Assembly (NCBI GenBank): GCA_947488215.1
Contig: CANLBD010000002.1
Location: forward strand, 1-49,523
Length of the DNA: 49,523 nucleotides
Direction: 5' to 3'
Source: Myxococcales bacterium
GTDB lineage: Bacteria; Myxococcota_A; Bradymonadia; UBA7976; UBA1532
The translations under genes were made by a program, and so were the position numbers. Each line of letters opens with the position of its first letter. Within the stretch, counting starts at the first letter, position 1. The notes under the pieces are model-generated. The model was not told the DNA's origin and ran no database searches. It saw only the letters and a list, made by a program, of their open reading frames with translations. Positions 9,972 to 18,115 of the stretch are shown one piece after another.

Positions 9972-9979
9972 GCCTCGGC
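9960..9979. terminator. Stop-codon-spanning hairpin at greB/dus convergent junction
   Basis: GCCGAGG-gttagg-CCTCGGC; both stops lie in the loop. Confidence 0.55.
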
Positions 9980-11068
9980 GTCGGGCTCCATCGCGCGGTC
10001 GAGGCGTCGGCTGTCCTGCGGCTGGTACGGCTGGCTCGGCTCCGTGAACACGCGCGAGAAGCCCTCGCGCAGGCCATGCGACTGCAGCAGGTCGAAGTAC
10101 TCGTGCACCGCGGCGTACACGGCCTCGGACTCGGTCGAGCGGTACACCATCTCGCGCAGGCGAGCGCCGTAAGCCAGCCCGCGGGTAAAGTAGCCGCTGA
10201 CCTTCTTGAGCTTGCCGAGCGCGCGGCGGTCGTCCGCGTCCGCGTCCTCGCGGATCAGGTCGAAGTAGCGCAGGAGCACATCTCTGCGCTCATCGAGCGT
10301 GGGCACATAGGGCGGCCGGCCCATCTTGTGGTCGGCGATGGCGCGCAGCACCCAGGGGTCGCGCATTGTGCCGCGGCCGACCATCACGCCGTCGCAGCCG
10401 CTCTGCTCGAGCGCACGCTCCGCATCCTCGATGGTCAGGATGTCGCCGTTCACGAGGACCGGGACCGAGAGGCGGCGCTTGACCTCGCCGACGGCGCTCC
10501 AGTCGGCGCTGCCCTTGTAGAAGTCCATGCGGGTGCGGCCGTGCACCGTCACCATGGACGCGCCCTCTTCTTGCGCGATGTGCGCGACCTCGGGGCTGTT
10601 CATGCAGCCACGATCCCACCCGAGCCGCATCTTGACCGTCATCGGGATCGTGATGGCGCTCTTGACCGCTCGAAAAATCTGCTGAGCGAGCGCGGGCTCT
10701 CGCATCAGGGCTGAGCCCGCGCACCCGCTCGTCACCGTCTTGCTCGGGCACCCCAAGTTGATGTCCACGATGTCGGCGCCGAGCTCCTGGCAGTAGCGCG
10801 CGGAGTCGGCCATGCGGTCGGGATTGCGGCCGTAGATCTGGATGCTGACGGGGTGCTCGTCCGGCGAGAGCTCAGCCATGCGCCACGCCTTGGCGACGTG
10901 CCGACTCATCGCCTCGCTGCTCACGAACTCAGTGACCGTCAACCCGCAGCCCCCGAGGCCACGGATCAGGGTTCGGAACGAGCGGTCCGTGATGCCCTCC
11001 ATCGGGGCAAGCACGCACGCCGGCTCGATGCGCAGGTGCGCGAGGTCGAATCCGAAGGGTGTGCTCAT
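9968..11068 (-). CDS. dus: tRNA-dihydrouridine synthase
   Basis: ACVLAPMEGITDRSFR, VDINLGCPSKTVTSGCAGSALM, VTVHGRTRMDFYKGSADW, VLVNGDI, GVMVGRGTMRDPWVL; ATG 11068. Confidence 0.93.
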   Translation of the reverse strand: MSTPFGFDLAHLRIEPACVLAPMEGITDRSFRTLIRGLGGCGLTVTEFVSSEAMSRHVAKAWRMAELSPDEHPVSIQIYGRNPDRMADSARYCQELGADIVDINLGCPSKTVTSGCAGSALMREPALAQQIFRAVKSAITIPMTVKMRLGWDRGCMNSPEVAHIAQEEGASMVTVHGRTRMDFYKGSADWSAVGEVKRRLSVPVLVNGDILTIEDAERALEQSGCDGVMVGRGTMRDPWVLRAIADHKMGRPPYVPTLDERRDVLLRYFDLIREDADADDRRALGKLKKVSGYFTRGLAYGARLREMVYRSTESEAVYAAVHEYFDLLQSHGLREGFSRVFTEPSQPYQPQDSRRLDRAMEPDAEA

Positions 11069-11991
11069 CAGGGCGCCGTGACCCAGCAGTGCCGGCTCGT
11101 GTCCAGGCCGGTGGCGTTGATGCGAACGCACTCGAAGCCGTTCGGGCAAGGCGCGCCGCTCTCCTCGCAGGGCTGCGTGCAGTAGAAGCTCGCGGGGCCG
11201 CCCTCAGGCACGGCCTGCACGCACGCTGTCCCGTCTGGGCAGTCACCCGCATCGTCGCCGCAGTCGACGGTGCACATGCCCGTCTTGTCGTTCCCGTTCC
11301 GGCCCACTTGCACGCAGGCCTCACCGGGGCAGGCGGCGTCGCGGTTGACCTGACCCTCGAATTGACCGCTTGCCTCGCAGTCCCGCGTGATGTCGCGTTT
11401 TTCACCCGCCGCGCATGCGCCGTTGACGCACAGGTTGCTCGTGACGACGCAGTCGCGCCGCGTCTCGCAGGCGCCGCCGACGTCCACGTTGCCGGCGAGC
11501 ACCCGGGCGCATCGCTCGTGCGTGAACTCTCGCCACGCGCGCACCCACTCGACGGGGTCTGTGTCTTGGCAGGGCGCGACCCGCAGTCCGCTGAGGCAGT
11601 CATCCTGCTTCTCAAGCTGCAGGTTCAGCGTGCCGCGCGCCGCACGGTCCGCGGTGTCCGCGATGCATGTGGCGGCGGCGTTCTCGGTGCACGCGGCCTC
11701 GTCCGCGCCCCCCAGCCCGAGCACGCCCGCGCGGTCGCCCGCGCTCAGGCTCTCGCAAGCGAAGGCCCACGCGCACTTGGCTTGCGCCTGTGCGCGGCAG
11801 AACGCGGCGGCCTGGTCAGCTACGCCGGCGTCCGGCGCGGCGTCGGCCTGCGCGACGGGCACCGCGGCGTCCGGAGCTGCTGCGTCGCCATCGCCACCGC
11901 CGCCGCATCCAAAGAGGAGCACCGTCGCGATGAAAGATTTGCAGCCAGCGCGAGGGAGGGTAGGGAGCATCGAGAGGGCAACGTGCGACAT
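11068..11991 (-). CDS. Cys-rich predicted lipoprotein of unknown function
   Basis: MSHVALSMLPTLPRAGCKSFIATVLLFGCGGGGDGD lipobox; many Cys; start uncertain (11991 or 11970); stop overlaps the dus start (TGATG). Confidence 0.75.
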   Translation of the reverse strand: MSHVALSMLPTLPRAGCKSFIATVLLFGCGGGGDGDAAAPDAAVPVAQADAAPDAGVADQAAAFCRAQAQAKCAWAFACESLSAGDRAGVLGLGGADEAACTENAAATCIADTADRAARGTLNLQLEKQDDCLSGLRVAPCQDTDPVEWVRAWREFTHERCARVLAGNVDVGGACETRRDCVVTSNLCVNGACAAGEKRDITRDCEASGQFEGQVNRDAACPGEACVQVGRNGNDKTGMCTVDCGDDAGDCPDGTACVQAVPEGGPASFYCTQPCEESGAPCPNGFECVRINATGLDTSRHCWVTAP

Positions 11992-12054
11992 GACGCCTCG
12001 GTCGGGGCAGCGATCCTTTCGCTCAGACGTCGTCGCCGGCATGATGCGGCCTCC

Positions 12055-13359
12055 GTGCGCTTGAGCGAGGGGTCGGTGGAGATCACGTTCTACTACGATA
12101 TCGTGTGTCCGTACGCCTACCTCGCGTCAACCCGCCTGCCTTCGCTGGCGGCGACGCTGGGCGCGAGGGTGCGATGGGCGCCTCTCCTGCTTGGCGGGCT
12201 GTTTCGGCATGTCGATGGGCCGCAGAACCCCGGCGCGCTGATGGCGAGCGCGCGCGCGGCCATGAACCTGCGCGACATGGACCGGTGGGCCGACTTCTGG
12301 GGCGTGCCGCTCCGCATGCCGTCCGCCCACCCGCGCCGCTCGGTCGAGGCGATGCGCCTGATTGTCAGCGCCCCGGAGGACGTCCGACCTGCGCTCTCAC
12401 GCGCGCTGTTTCAGGCTTACTGGGTCGAGGGTCTCGATATCGCCGACCGCGGCGTGCTCGCGACCACCGCGGCCCGCTTCGGGGTCGACCCGGCAGCCAT
12501 CGACGCGGCCGAAGTCCGACAGGCGCTCTTTGACCGGACCGCTGAGGGCGCGCGCCTCGGCCTGTTCGGCGTGCCGGCCTTCACTTTCGACGGCGCTCGC
12601 CCGGACGCGCCCTTCTTCTGGGGCCAAGACCGCTTGGGCTTCGTGGCCGAGGCGCTGGGCGGCGACTTCGACGCGCCGTACGCTCACCCGGCCGCCGTCG
12701 TGCCCGCCCCGCCGGGCACGGTCCTCGAGCTCTTCCACGACTTCTCGAGCCCCTACAGCGCCCTCGGCGCCTTTCAGGCCGAGGCTTTCGCTGCGCGTCG
12801 CGGCGTCGAGCTGCGCCTGCGTCCCATGCTCCTCGGCGCTCTGTTTCGCGCGATCGGCACCCCAGACGTGCCTCTGTACGCGATGAACGACGCGAAGCAG
12901 CGGTACTACGGGCGCGACCTCTTCGACTGGGCGGGCCACTGGGGCGTCCCGCTGCGCTTCTCGGACGCTTTCCCGTTGCGAAGCGTGACTGCGCTGCGCG
13001 TCGCGCTCGCCGAGCCCCGCGCGACCATGCCCTTGTACCGCGCGGCGTGGCTCGACAACCTGAACATCGGCGAGCCCGAGGTGCTGGGTGCTGTGCTCAA
13101 AGGTGCTGGCCTCGACGCGGCCTCGCTTTTGGCGCGAGCGGGCGATGACGCCGACCTGAAGGCGGCCTTGCGCACGAACACCGCCGAGGCCGAGGCGCTG
13201 GGCGCGTGCGGCGCCCCCACCTGGGTCGTGCGCCGCCCCGGCGAAGCGCCGATGGTCTTCTGGGGGCAGGACCGCCTCCCGCACGTCTCCGCCGCGCTCG
13301 GCGGGTGGCGCGCGCCGTGTGATAGACTCGATGCGTCGTCATCGGAGGCCACCGCGTGA
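12055..13359 (+). CDS. Tandem two-domain DsbA-like / 2-hydroxychromene-2-carboxylate isomerase-family (GST kappa-like) protein
   Basis: Two homologous halves: ITFYYDIVCPYAYLAS...FGVPAFTF...FFWGQDRLGFVAEALGG and LELFHDFSSPYSALGA...GAPTWVV...VFWGQDRLPHVSAALGG. Start GTG 12055 or 12076. Confidence 0.87.
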   Translation: MRLSEGSVEITFYYDIVCPYAYLASTRLPSLAATLGARVRWAPLLLGGLFRHVDGPQNPGALMASARAAMNLRDMDRWADFWGVPLRMPSAHPRRSVEAMRLIVSAPEDVRPALSRALFQAYWVEGLDIADRGVLATTAARFGVDPAAIDAAEVRQALFDRTAEGARLGLFGVPAFTFDGARPDAPFFWGQDRLGFVAEALGGDFDAPYAHPAAVVPAPPGTVLELFHDFSSPYSALGAFQAEAFAARRGVELRLRPMLLGALFRAIGTPDVPLYAMNDAKQRYYGRDLFDWAGHWGVPLRFSDAFPLRSVTALRVALAEPRATMPLYRAAWLDNLNIGEPEVLGAVLKGAGLDAASLLARAGDDADLKAALRTNTAEAEALGACGAPTWVVRRPGEAPMVFWGQDRLPHVSAALGGWRAPCDRLDASSSEATA

Positions 13360-14474
13360 CCCCCATCCCTCTCCTCGATCTTAAGGCTCAGCTCGTCAGC
13401 TACCGCGCGGACGCGCTCGAGGCCATGACCCGCGTGATGGATAGCCAAGAGCTGATCTTGGGGCCGGAGACGGAGCGCTTCGAGGCCGCGCTCGCGACTT
13501 ACGCGGGCGTCTCCCATGCGGTCGGCATGTCCTCCGGCACGGACGCGCTGCTCGCCGCCTTGATGGCCCTCGACATCGGCCCGGGCGACGAGGTGGTGAC
13601 GTCGACCTTCAGCTTCTTCGCGACCGCCGGGGTCGTTGCGCGCCTCGGCGCCTGCCCCGTCTTCGTCGACATCGATCCGCAGACCTACAACGTGACCGAG
13701 GCGGGCCTGCGGTCCGCCATCAGCCCGAAAACCCGCGCCCTGATCCCGGTGCACCTCTTCGGTCAGTTGGCCGACATTGGCGCGCTCGCCGCGCCCGACT
13801 CACCCTGGACGGTCGTCGAGGACTCGGCCCAGAGCCTGGGCGGGCGCTTGCGCGGCGGCATGAACGGCCACCACGGTCGCATGGCGACAGTCAGCTTCTT
13901 CCCGAGCAAAAACCTGGGCGGCTTCGGCGACGGGGGCGCCGTGCTCACGAACGACGCCGCGCTCGCGGAGCGCCTGGCGGTCGTGCGCGCGCACGGGAGC
14001 AAGCCCAAGTATCTGCACCACATGGTCGGCGGGAACTTCCGGCTCGACGCGCTTCAAGCAGCGGTCCTCGCCGTCAAGCTGCCGCACCTCGACGCGTGGG
14101 CCGAGGGTCGACGCAGCAACGCCGCGCGCTACGACGCGCTCTTCGCTGGGTCGGGGCTCACGGAGCGCGGGCTCGTGACCCTACCTGTCGTGGGGCCCGA
14201 CGTGCACCACGTCTACAACCAGTATGTCCTTCGCGTCGAGGACCGCGACGCGCTGCAGAAGCACCTGACCGCTCAGGGGATCGGCACCGCGGTCTACTAC
14301 CCGCTCCCGCTTCATCTGCAGCCCTGCTTTCGCGCGCTGGGCCACGGCCCGGGCGACTTTCCGCACGCCGAGCGCGCCGCGGCGCAGGTCCTGGCCCTGC
14401 CCATCTACCCCGAGCTCCCCGAGGGCGCTCAGGCGCAGGTCGTCGCTGCGGTGCGCGGCTTCTACGGGGTCTGA
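13356..14474 (+). CDS. DegT/DnrJ/EryC1/StrS-family PLP-dependent aminotransferase
   Basis: IPLLDLKAQ, VGMSSGTDALLAALMAL, VVEDSAQSLGG, SFFPSKNLGGFGDGGAV; GTG overlaps the previous stop by 4 bp. Confidence 0.93.
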   Translation: MTPIPLLDLKAQLVSYRADALEAMTRVMDSQELILGPETERFEAALATYAGVSHAVGMSSGTDALLAALMALDIGPGDEVVTSTFSFFATAGVVARLGACPVFVDIDPQTYNVTEAGLRSAISPKTRALIPVHLFGQLADIGALAAPDSPWTVVEDSAQSLGGRLRGGMNGHHGRMATVSFFPSKNLGGFGDGGAVLTNDAALAERLAVVRAHGSKPKYLHHMVGGNFRLDALQAAVLAVKLPHLDAWAEGRRSNAARYDALFAGSGLTERGLVTLPVVGPDVHHVYNQYVLRVEDRDALQKHLTAQGIGTAVYYPLPLHLQPCFRALGHGPGDFPHAERAAAQVLALPIYPELPEGAQAQVVAAVRGFYGV

Positions 14475-14476
14475 AC

Positions 14477-14497
14477 GGCCCCTTGGGGTCTTTTTTT
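14477..14497 (+). terminator. Intrinsic terminator downstream of the aminotransferase
   Basis: ggccc-cttg-gggtc stem with a CTTG tetraloop, followed by TTTTTTT. Confidence 0.65.
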
Positions 14498-14656
14498 GTC
14501 CGAACGGCTACAAACGCTCGCCGGAATCTGGTTACATCTAGGCGTTCCTTCGACCGCCCCGACCGGTCGCCCCTGCGCTGCCCCACGGCGCAGCCCCTCT
14601 CCGCCGACGGCCCTCTGGCCCGGCCCTCTCGTTCGGCTCCTGACGGAAGACACCGC

Positions 14657-16462
14657 ATGCGACTGTCGAGATACGCTCAGCGCACACGCGCCCTGGGCGA
14701 CACGCCCATCAACGCTGTCGAGCTTGATGCCCTAGAAGACGCCTTCCTGCAGGGCGATGACCTCGTCGCGCTCGTCAAGGCCCGGCCTCAGCGCTTTCCC
14801 TCGATGACGCCACGCAACCTCCTGCTGGCGTGGCGGGCTCTCCAGAGCCTGCTCGACCACCGCGCCTGCCTCGATGAGGTGGCCGCGCGTCGTCGCGCCG
14901 CTGGGCTGCCGCCGATCGCTCAAGCGCTGCTCGAGCAAACGGTCGCGCGGCACGAGGTGGCGGTCATCGAGCGCGCGGAGTCGCTGTGTCCGCCCGGCCA
15001 AGCCGCAGAGCACCGGCGGCGGGACGCCATCAAAGAGGCGCTCCTCGTGTGGAACGCGTGCGTCGCCATCGCGCGCAAGGACACGCACGTCCTGACGCGC
15101 ACGCTACCCGGCGGTGAGCCGCAGAGCCAGCCCGAGCCCCTCAACGAGGTCACCGCCGAGCGTTGGCTCGCCCTGCGGCATGGCCAGCACGAGGGCACGC
15201 TCTCCCTGACGCTGCGCCTGCCCATCGACGCACTGCACGTGCAGGTCGCGGCCCACATGGAGAACTTGCGCGCGATCGCGGGCGGCCGAGACGCGCGGCA
15301 GACCCTTGACGCGCTGATCCTCGCCGACCTCGAGAGGTCTCTGCTCGACATCAAGGACGAAGCCGCGGGGCGCAAGGCCGTGCAGCGCGCGTCCGAGAAA
15401 TATCTGGAGCTTCTGTGTAGCTCTCGTCCGCGCGTGACGCTGGTCTGCGGCATTTGGTCGGACGGCCAGCGCCTCGGGATGGCGGTCGTGGGCCGCGATG
15501 GTCGCATCGCCCGAGAGGGCGTCGTGGAGCCCGGCGCCGACGTCGCCGCCGCTGCGCGCGACTTCTGGGGCGACGAGCGCGTCGACGGCCTGGCGGTCGC
15601 GAGCAGCCCCGACGCGGGAGACCTCGTCGAGCGTCTCATCGACGCGCTCGAGGGGGTGACGCCCGCGCACCGCATCGACGCCGTCGCGATGGACGAGGCG
15701 CTCGGATACCAAACGGACGAGGTCGACCCGTCAATCGGTCGTGCGCTGGTCTTGGCGCGACGCTGCATTCGTCCGATGCGCACGTGGAGTCAGGTCGATC
15801 CGGTCCAGCTGCGGCTGAATGAGCACCAGAGTGAGCTCGACGAGGCCAAGCTCCGGCGCGCGCTCGACGAGGTGCGGTCGCTCGCGCTGGCGGGCATCAA
15901 GCCCGATGAGCTGATGCGGATCGTGTCACCGCCCTCTGCGGTCGCCGCGCCCGCGCCCGCCAAGGCCGCGCCCGCGCCCGCCAAGGCCGCGCCCGCGCCG
16001 ATGAACCCGCTCATCAAGAACGTCGAGGACCTCCGCCCGGGCATGAAGGTCAATGGCGTCGTGACCCGCGTGCAGCAGATCGGTGCGTTCGTGAACATCG
16101 GCCTCCCTCAGGACGGCCTGATTCACGTCAGCGAGCTTGCGGACTACTTCGTCAAAGACCCGGGCGAGGTCACCAAGGTCGGGCAGCAGGTGCAGGCGCG
16201 GGTCCTCGGGGTCGACCGCGCGCGCGGACGCATCTCGCTCTCGCTCAAGGCGGAGAAGGGCGCGAGCCCTGCCGAGGGCGCGCGACCCGACGCTCGTCGA
16301 GGGCCACCGGTCGATGCGCCGCCGCCGCCCGAGCCGGCGCGGCGCGGAGGGCACGGGGGTGGACAGGGGGGCGGCCGCGGCGGCCAGCGCCCGCTCGGTC
16401 ATGTTCCGCCTAAGCCCCAGCAGATGCCCGCCGACCTAGACGCTTTCTTCCGAAAGCGCTGA
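14657..16462 (+). CDS. Tex-like RNA-binding protein (divergent Tex N-terminal/YqgF-type region plus C-terminal S1 domain)
   Basis: C-terminal S1: LRPGMKVNGVVTRVQQIGAFVNIGLPQDGLIHVSELADYFVKDPGEVTKVGQQVQARVLGVDRARGRISLSLK. Mid-region IGRALVLARRCIRPMRTWSQVDPVQLRLNEHQSELDEAKLRRALDEV resembles the Tex '[28 protein letters not shown]' segment. ATG 14657. Confidence 0.8.
   Translation: MRLSRYAQRTRALGDTPINAVELDALEDAFLQGDDLVALVKARPQRFPSMTPRNLLLAWRALQSLLDHRACLDEVAARRRAAGLPPIAQALLEQTVARHEVAVIERAESLCPPGQAAEHRRRDAIKEALLVWNACVAIARKDTHVLTRTLPGGEPQSQPEPLNEVTAERWLALRHGQHEGTLSLTLRLPIDALHVQVAAHMENLRAIAGGRDARQTLDALILADLERSLLDIKDEAAGRKAVQRASEKYLELLCSSRPRVTLVCGIWSDGQRLGMAVVGRDGRIAREGVVEPGADVAAAARDFWGDERVDGLAVASSPDAGDLVERLIDALEGVTPAHRIDAVAMDEALGYQTDEVDPSIGRALVLARRCIRPMRTWSQVDPVQLRLNEHQSELDEAKLRRALDEVRSLALAGIKPDELMRIVSPPSAVAAPAPAKAAPAPAKAAPAPMNPLIKNVEDLRPGMKVNGVVTRVQQIGAFVNIGLPQDGLIHVSELADYFVKDPGEVTKVGQQVQARVLGVDRARGRISLSLKAEKGASPAEGARPDARRGPPVDAPPPPEPARRGGHGGGQGGGRGGQRPLGHVPPKPQQMPADLDAFFRKR
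16441..16458. terminator. Hairpin at the Tex-like/CotH convergent junction
   Basis: CGCTTTC-ttcc-GAAAGCG, followed by ACCCTcAGGGT (16462-16472) over the stops. Confidence 0.5.
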
Positions 16463-16465
16463 CCC

Positions 16466-18037
16466 TCAGGGTAAGCCGAGTCGCCCCAACGCGGCGCGTC
16501 TTGTGTTCAGCCGAGCCAACCAAGCCTCGACCTCGACCGCGAGGTCGGGCGGCGGCGTCTCCCCGAAATGCGCCGTGGTCAGACCGGGGCGCTCCAGATA
16601 CACGCGAACCTCGGCTGCGGCACGCTCGGCCGCTGACCGCACGGCGACGGGTCGAAGCGGCCCCTCAAGCACTTGTCGCAGCGCGGCGATGTACGCGACG
16701 CGGGCAGGCAGCGACGTCCGCACGAGGTCGTCGAGCACCGACTCGGCGCAGTAGAGCGCAGGGTCAGGCGACGGCTGCGCGACGTGGCAGGGGCGAAAGA
16801 TCTCGTCCTGGTCCCAGGCCATCACGCGCCAATAGGGGACCCCGCCGGGCGTGGGGGCGCGCGCCGGATGCGGCGCATCGTAAAAGTAGAGCTCGTCGAT
16901 GTTGTCACCGTTCTCGAGCGCGCTGTTGAAGGCGACCATCGACAAGTACTGGTCGAAGTCCATGCGCGCCCGCAGCGCCGCGAGCAGAGCCTCGCCTGTG
17001 AGCGTCGTCGGCAGGTCAAGCAGCGCGTAGTATGGGGCGAGAAAGCTCTCCAGGTTGGCGATGTCCTCGACGTCGGGGCGGTCGACCTCGACGACACGCT
17101 CCGGGCTGCGACGCCGCAGGACACGCGTGTTGGACGGGGTGCCGCGCGCGATGGCGTCTCGTGGGCGCTCCACAACGAGATACAAGCCGTTCGTCTCGCC
17201 GTTTAGCTTGACCTCGGCAAAGCCGAACCAGGGCGGAAACAGCCCCACGGACTGGAGCTGCTCAAACGCGACGCGAGAGCGCAACAAGGTCGGATCTTCG
17301 CAGAGCGCGAGCAACACGAAGCCCTCACTCGGTGGGCTCGTTCCGAGTGTTGTCGGCGCCTCGAAGCGGAGCGTCAGAGACTTGCGCGCGCAAAAAATCG
17401 TGCCCTGCCCGCGCAGGTTGAAGGTCGCGCGCGGGCGCTCCACACCGCTCGCGCGGACCTCGATGGGCCACCGCGGCGCGCGGTCGATGGAGGTGCGGAG
17501 CGCCTCGAGCGCCGCTTCACTGAGTGACAGGTCCAGCGTGAGGTGGGTGTCCCTCACGATGAACGGCACGCGCGTCGTGTGCTCGACCGCCCCCGATAAC
17601 GCGCGAACGACGATCTCACCGCGCGCCGACATTTCGTCGGCGTCGACGAGCGCCTCGACGTCGAAGTTCGCGCTCGGGTCATTTCCCTCCAGCCGAGCGA
17701 CCGTGGGCGAGAATACGAGCCCCGGCGCCTCGACTGAGACCTCCCAGCCGCCCCTTGGCGTCACGCCGTTGACCGTCGCCCTGAACGTCACGGCCGGGGC
17801 GCCCTCGGTGACGAGCAATCGGTCGACGCTCAAGCGCGGCGCGCTCGCTCCCCCGGTGTCTTCCTCGGCCGGAGGGCACGCATCTTCCGGGGCGGGGCGA
17901 GGGGCGGCATCGGCCATCGCGTCCGCGCCGGTGGAGGTGTCCTTCGATGCGTCGAACACGTCCTCAGGGCGCGAGCGCGTATCGCACGCAGCCAAAAGGC
18001 CGAGCGCGCACAGCAGGAGCATCGGAGGGCGATTCAC
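16466..18037 (-). CDS. CotH-kinase-family lipoprotein
   Basis: MNRPPMLLLCALGLLAACDTRS lipobox; FNLRGQGTIFCARKSLTLRF, EVKLNGETNGLYLVVERP, MDFDQYLSMVAFNSALENGDNI, WRVMAWDQDEIF. Confidence 0.85.
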   Translation of the reverse strand: MNRPPMLLLCALGLLAACDTRSRPEDVFDASKDTSTGADAMADAAPRPAPEDACPPAEEDTGGASAPRLSVDRLLVTEGAPAVTFRATVNGVTPRGGWEVSVEAPGLVFSPTVARLEGNDPSANFDVEALVDADEMSARGEIVVRALSGAVEHTTRVPFIVRDTHLTLDLSLSEAALEALRTSIDRAPRWPIEVRASGVERPRATFNLRGQGTIFCARKSLTLRFEAPTTLGTSPPSEGFVLLALCEDPTLLRSRVAFEQLQSVGLFPPWFGFAEVKLNGETNGLYLVVERPRDAIARGTPSNTRVLRRRSPERVVEVDRPDVEDIANLESFLAPYYALLDLPTTLTGEALLAALRARMDFDQYLSMVAFNSALENGDNIDELYFYDAPHPARAPTPGGVPYWRVMAWDQDEIFRPCHVAQPSPDPALYCAESVLDDLVRTSLPARVAYIAALRQVLEGPLRPVAVRSAAERAAAEVRVYLERPGLTTAHFGETPPPDLAVEVEAWLARLNTRRAALGRLGLP

Positions 18038-18115
18038 GCGCTCAGGCTAGCCGAAAGACGTGCCACATGCATGGGCTGTGCTATGGTCTCGACGGCGCGA
18101 ACACGAGCTCGAGGC

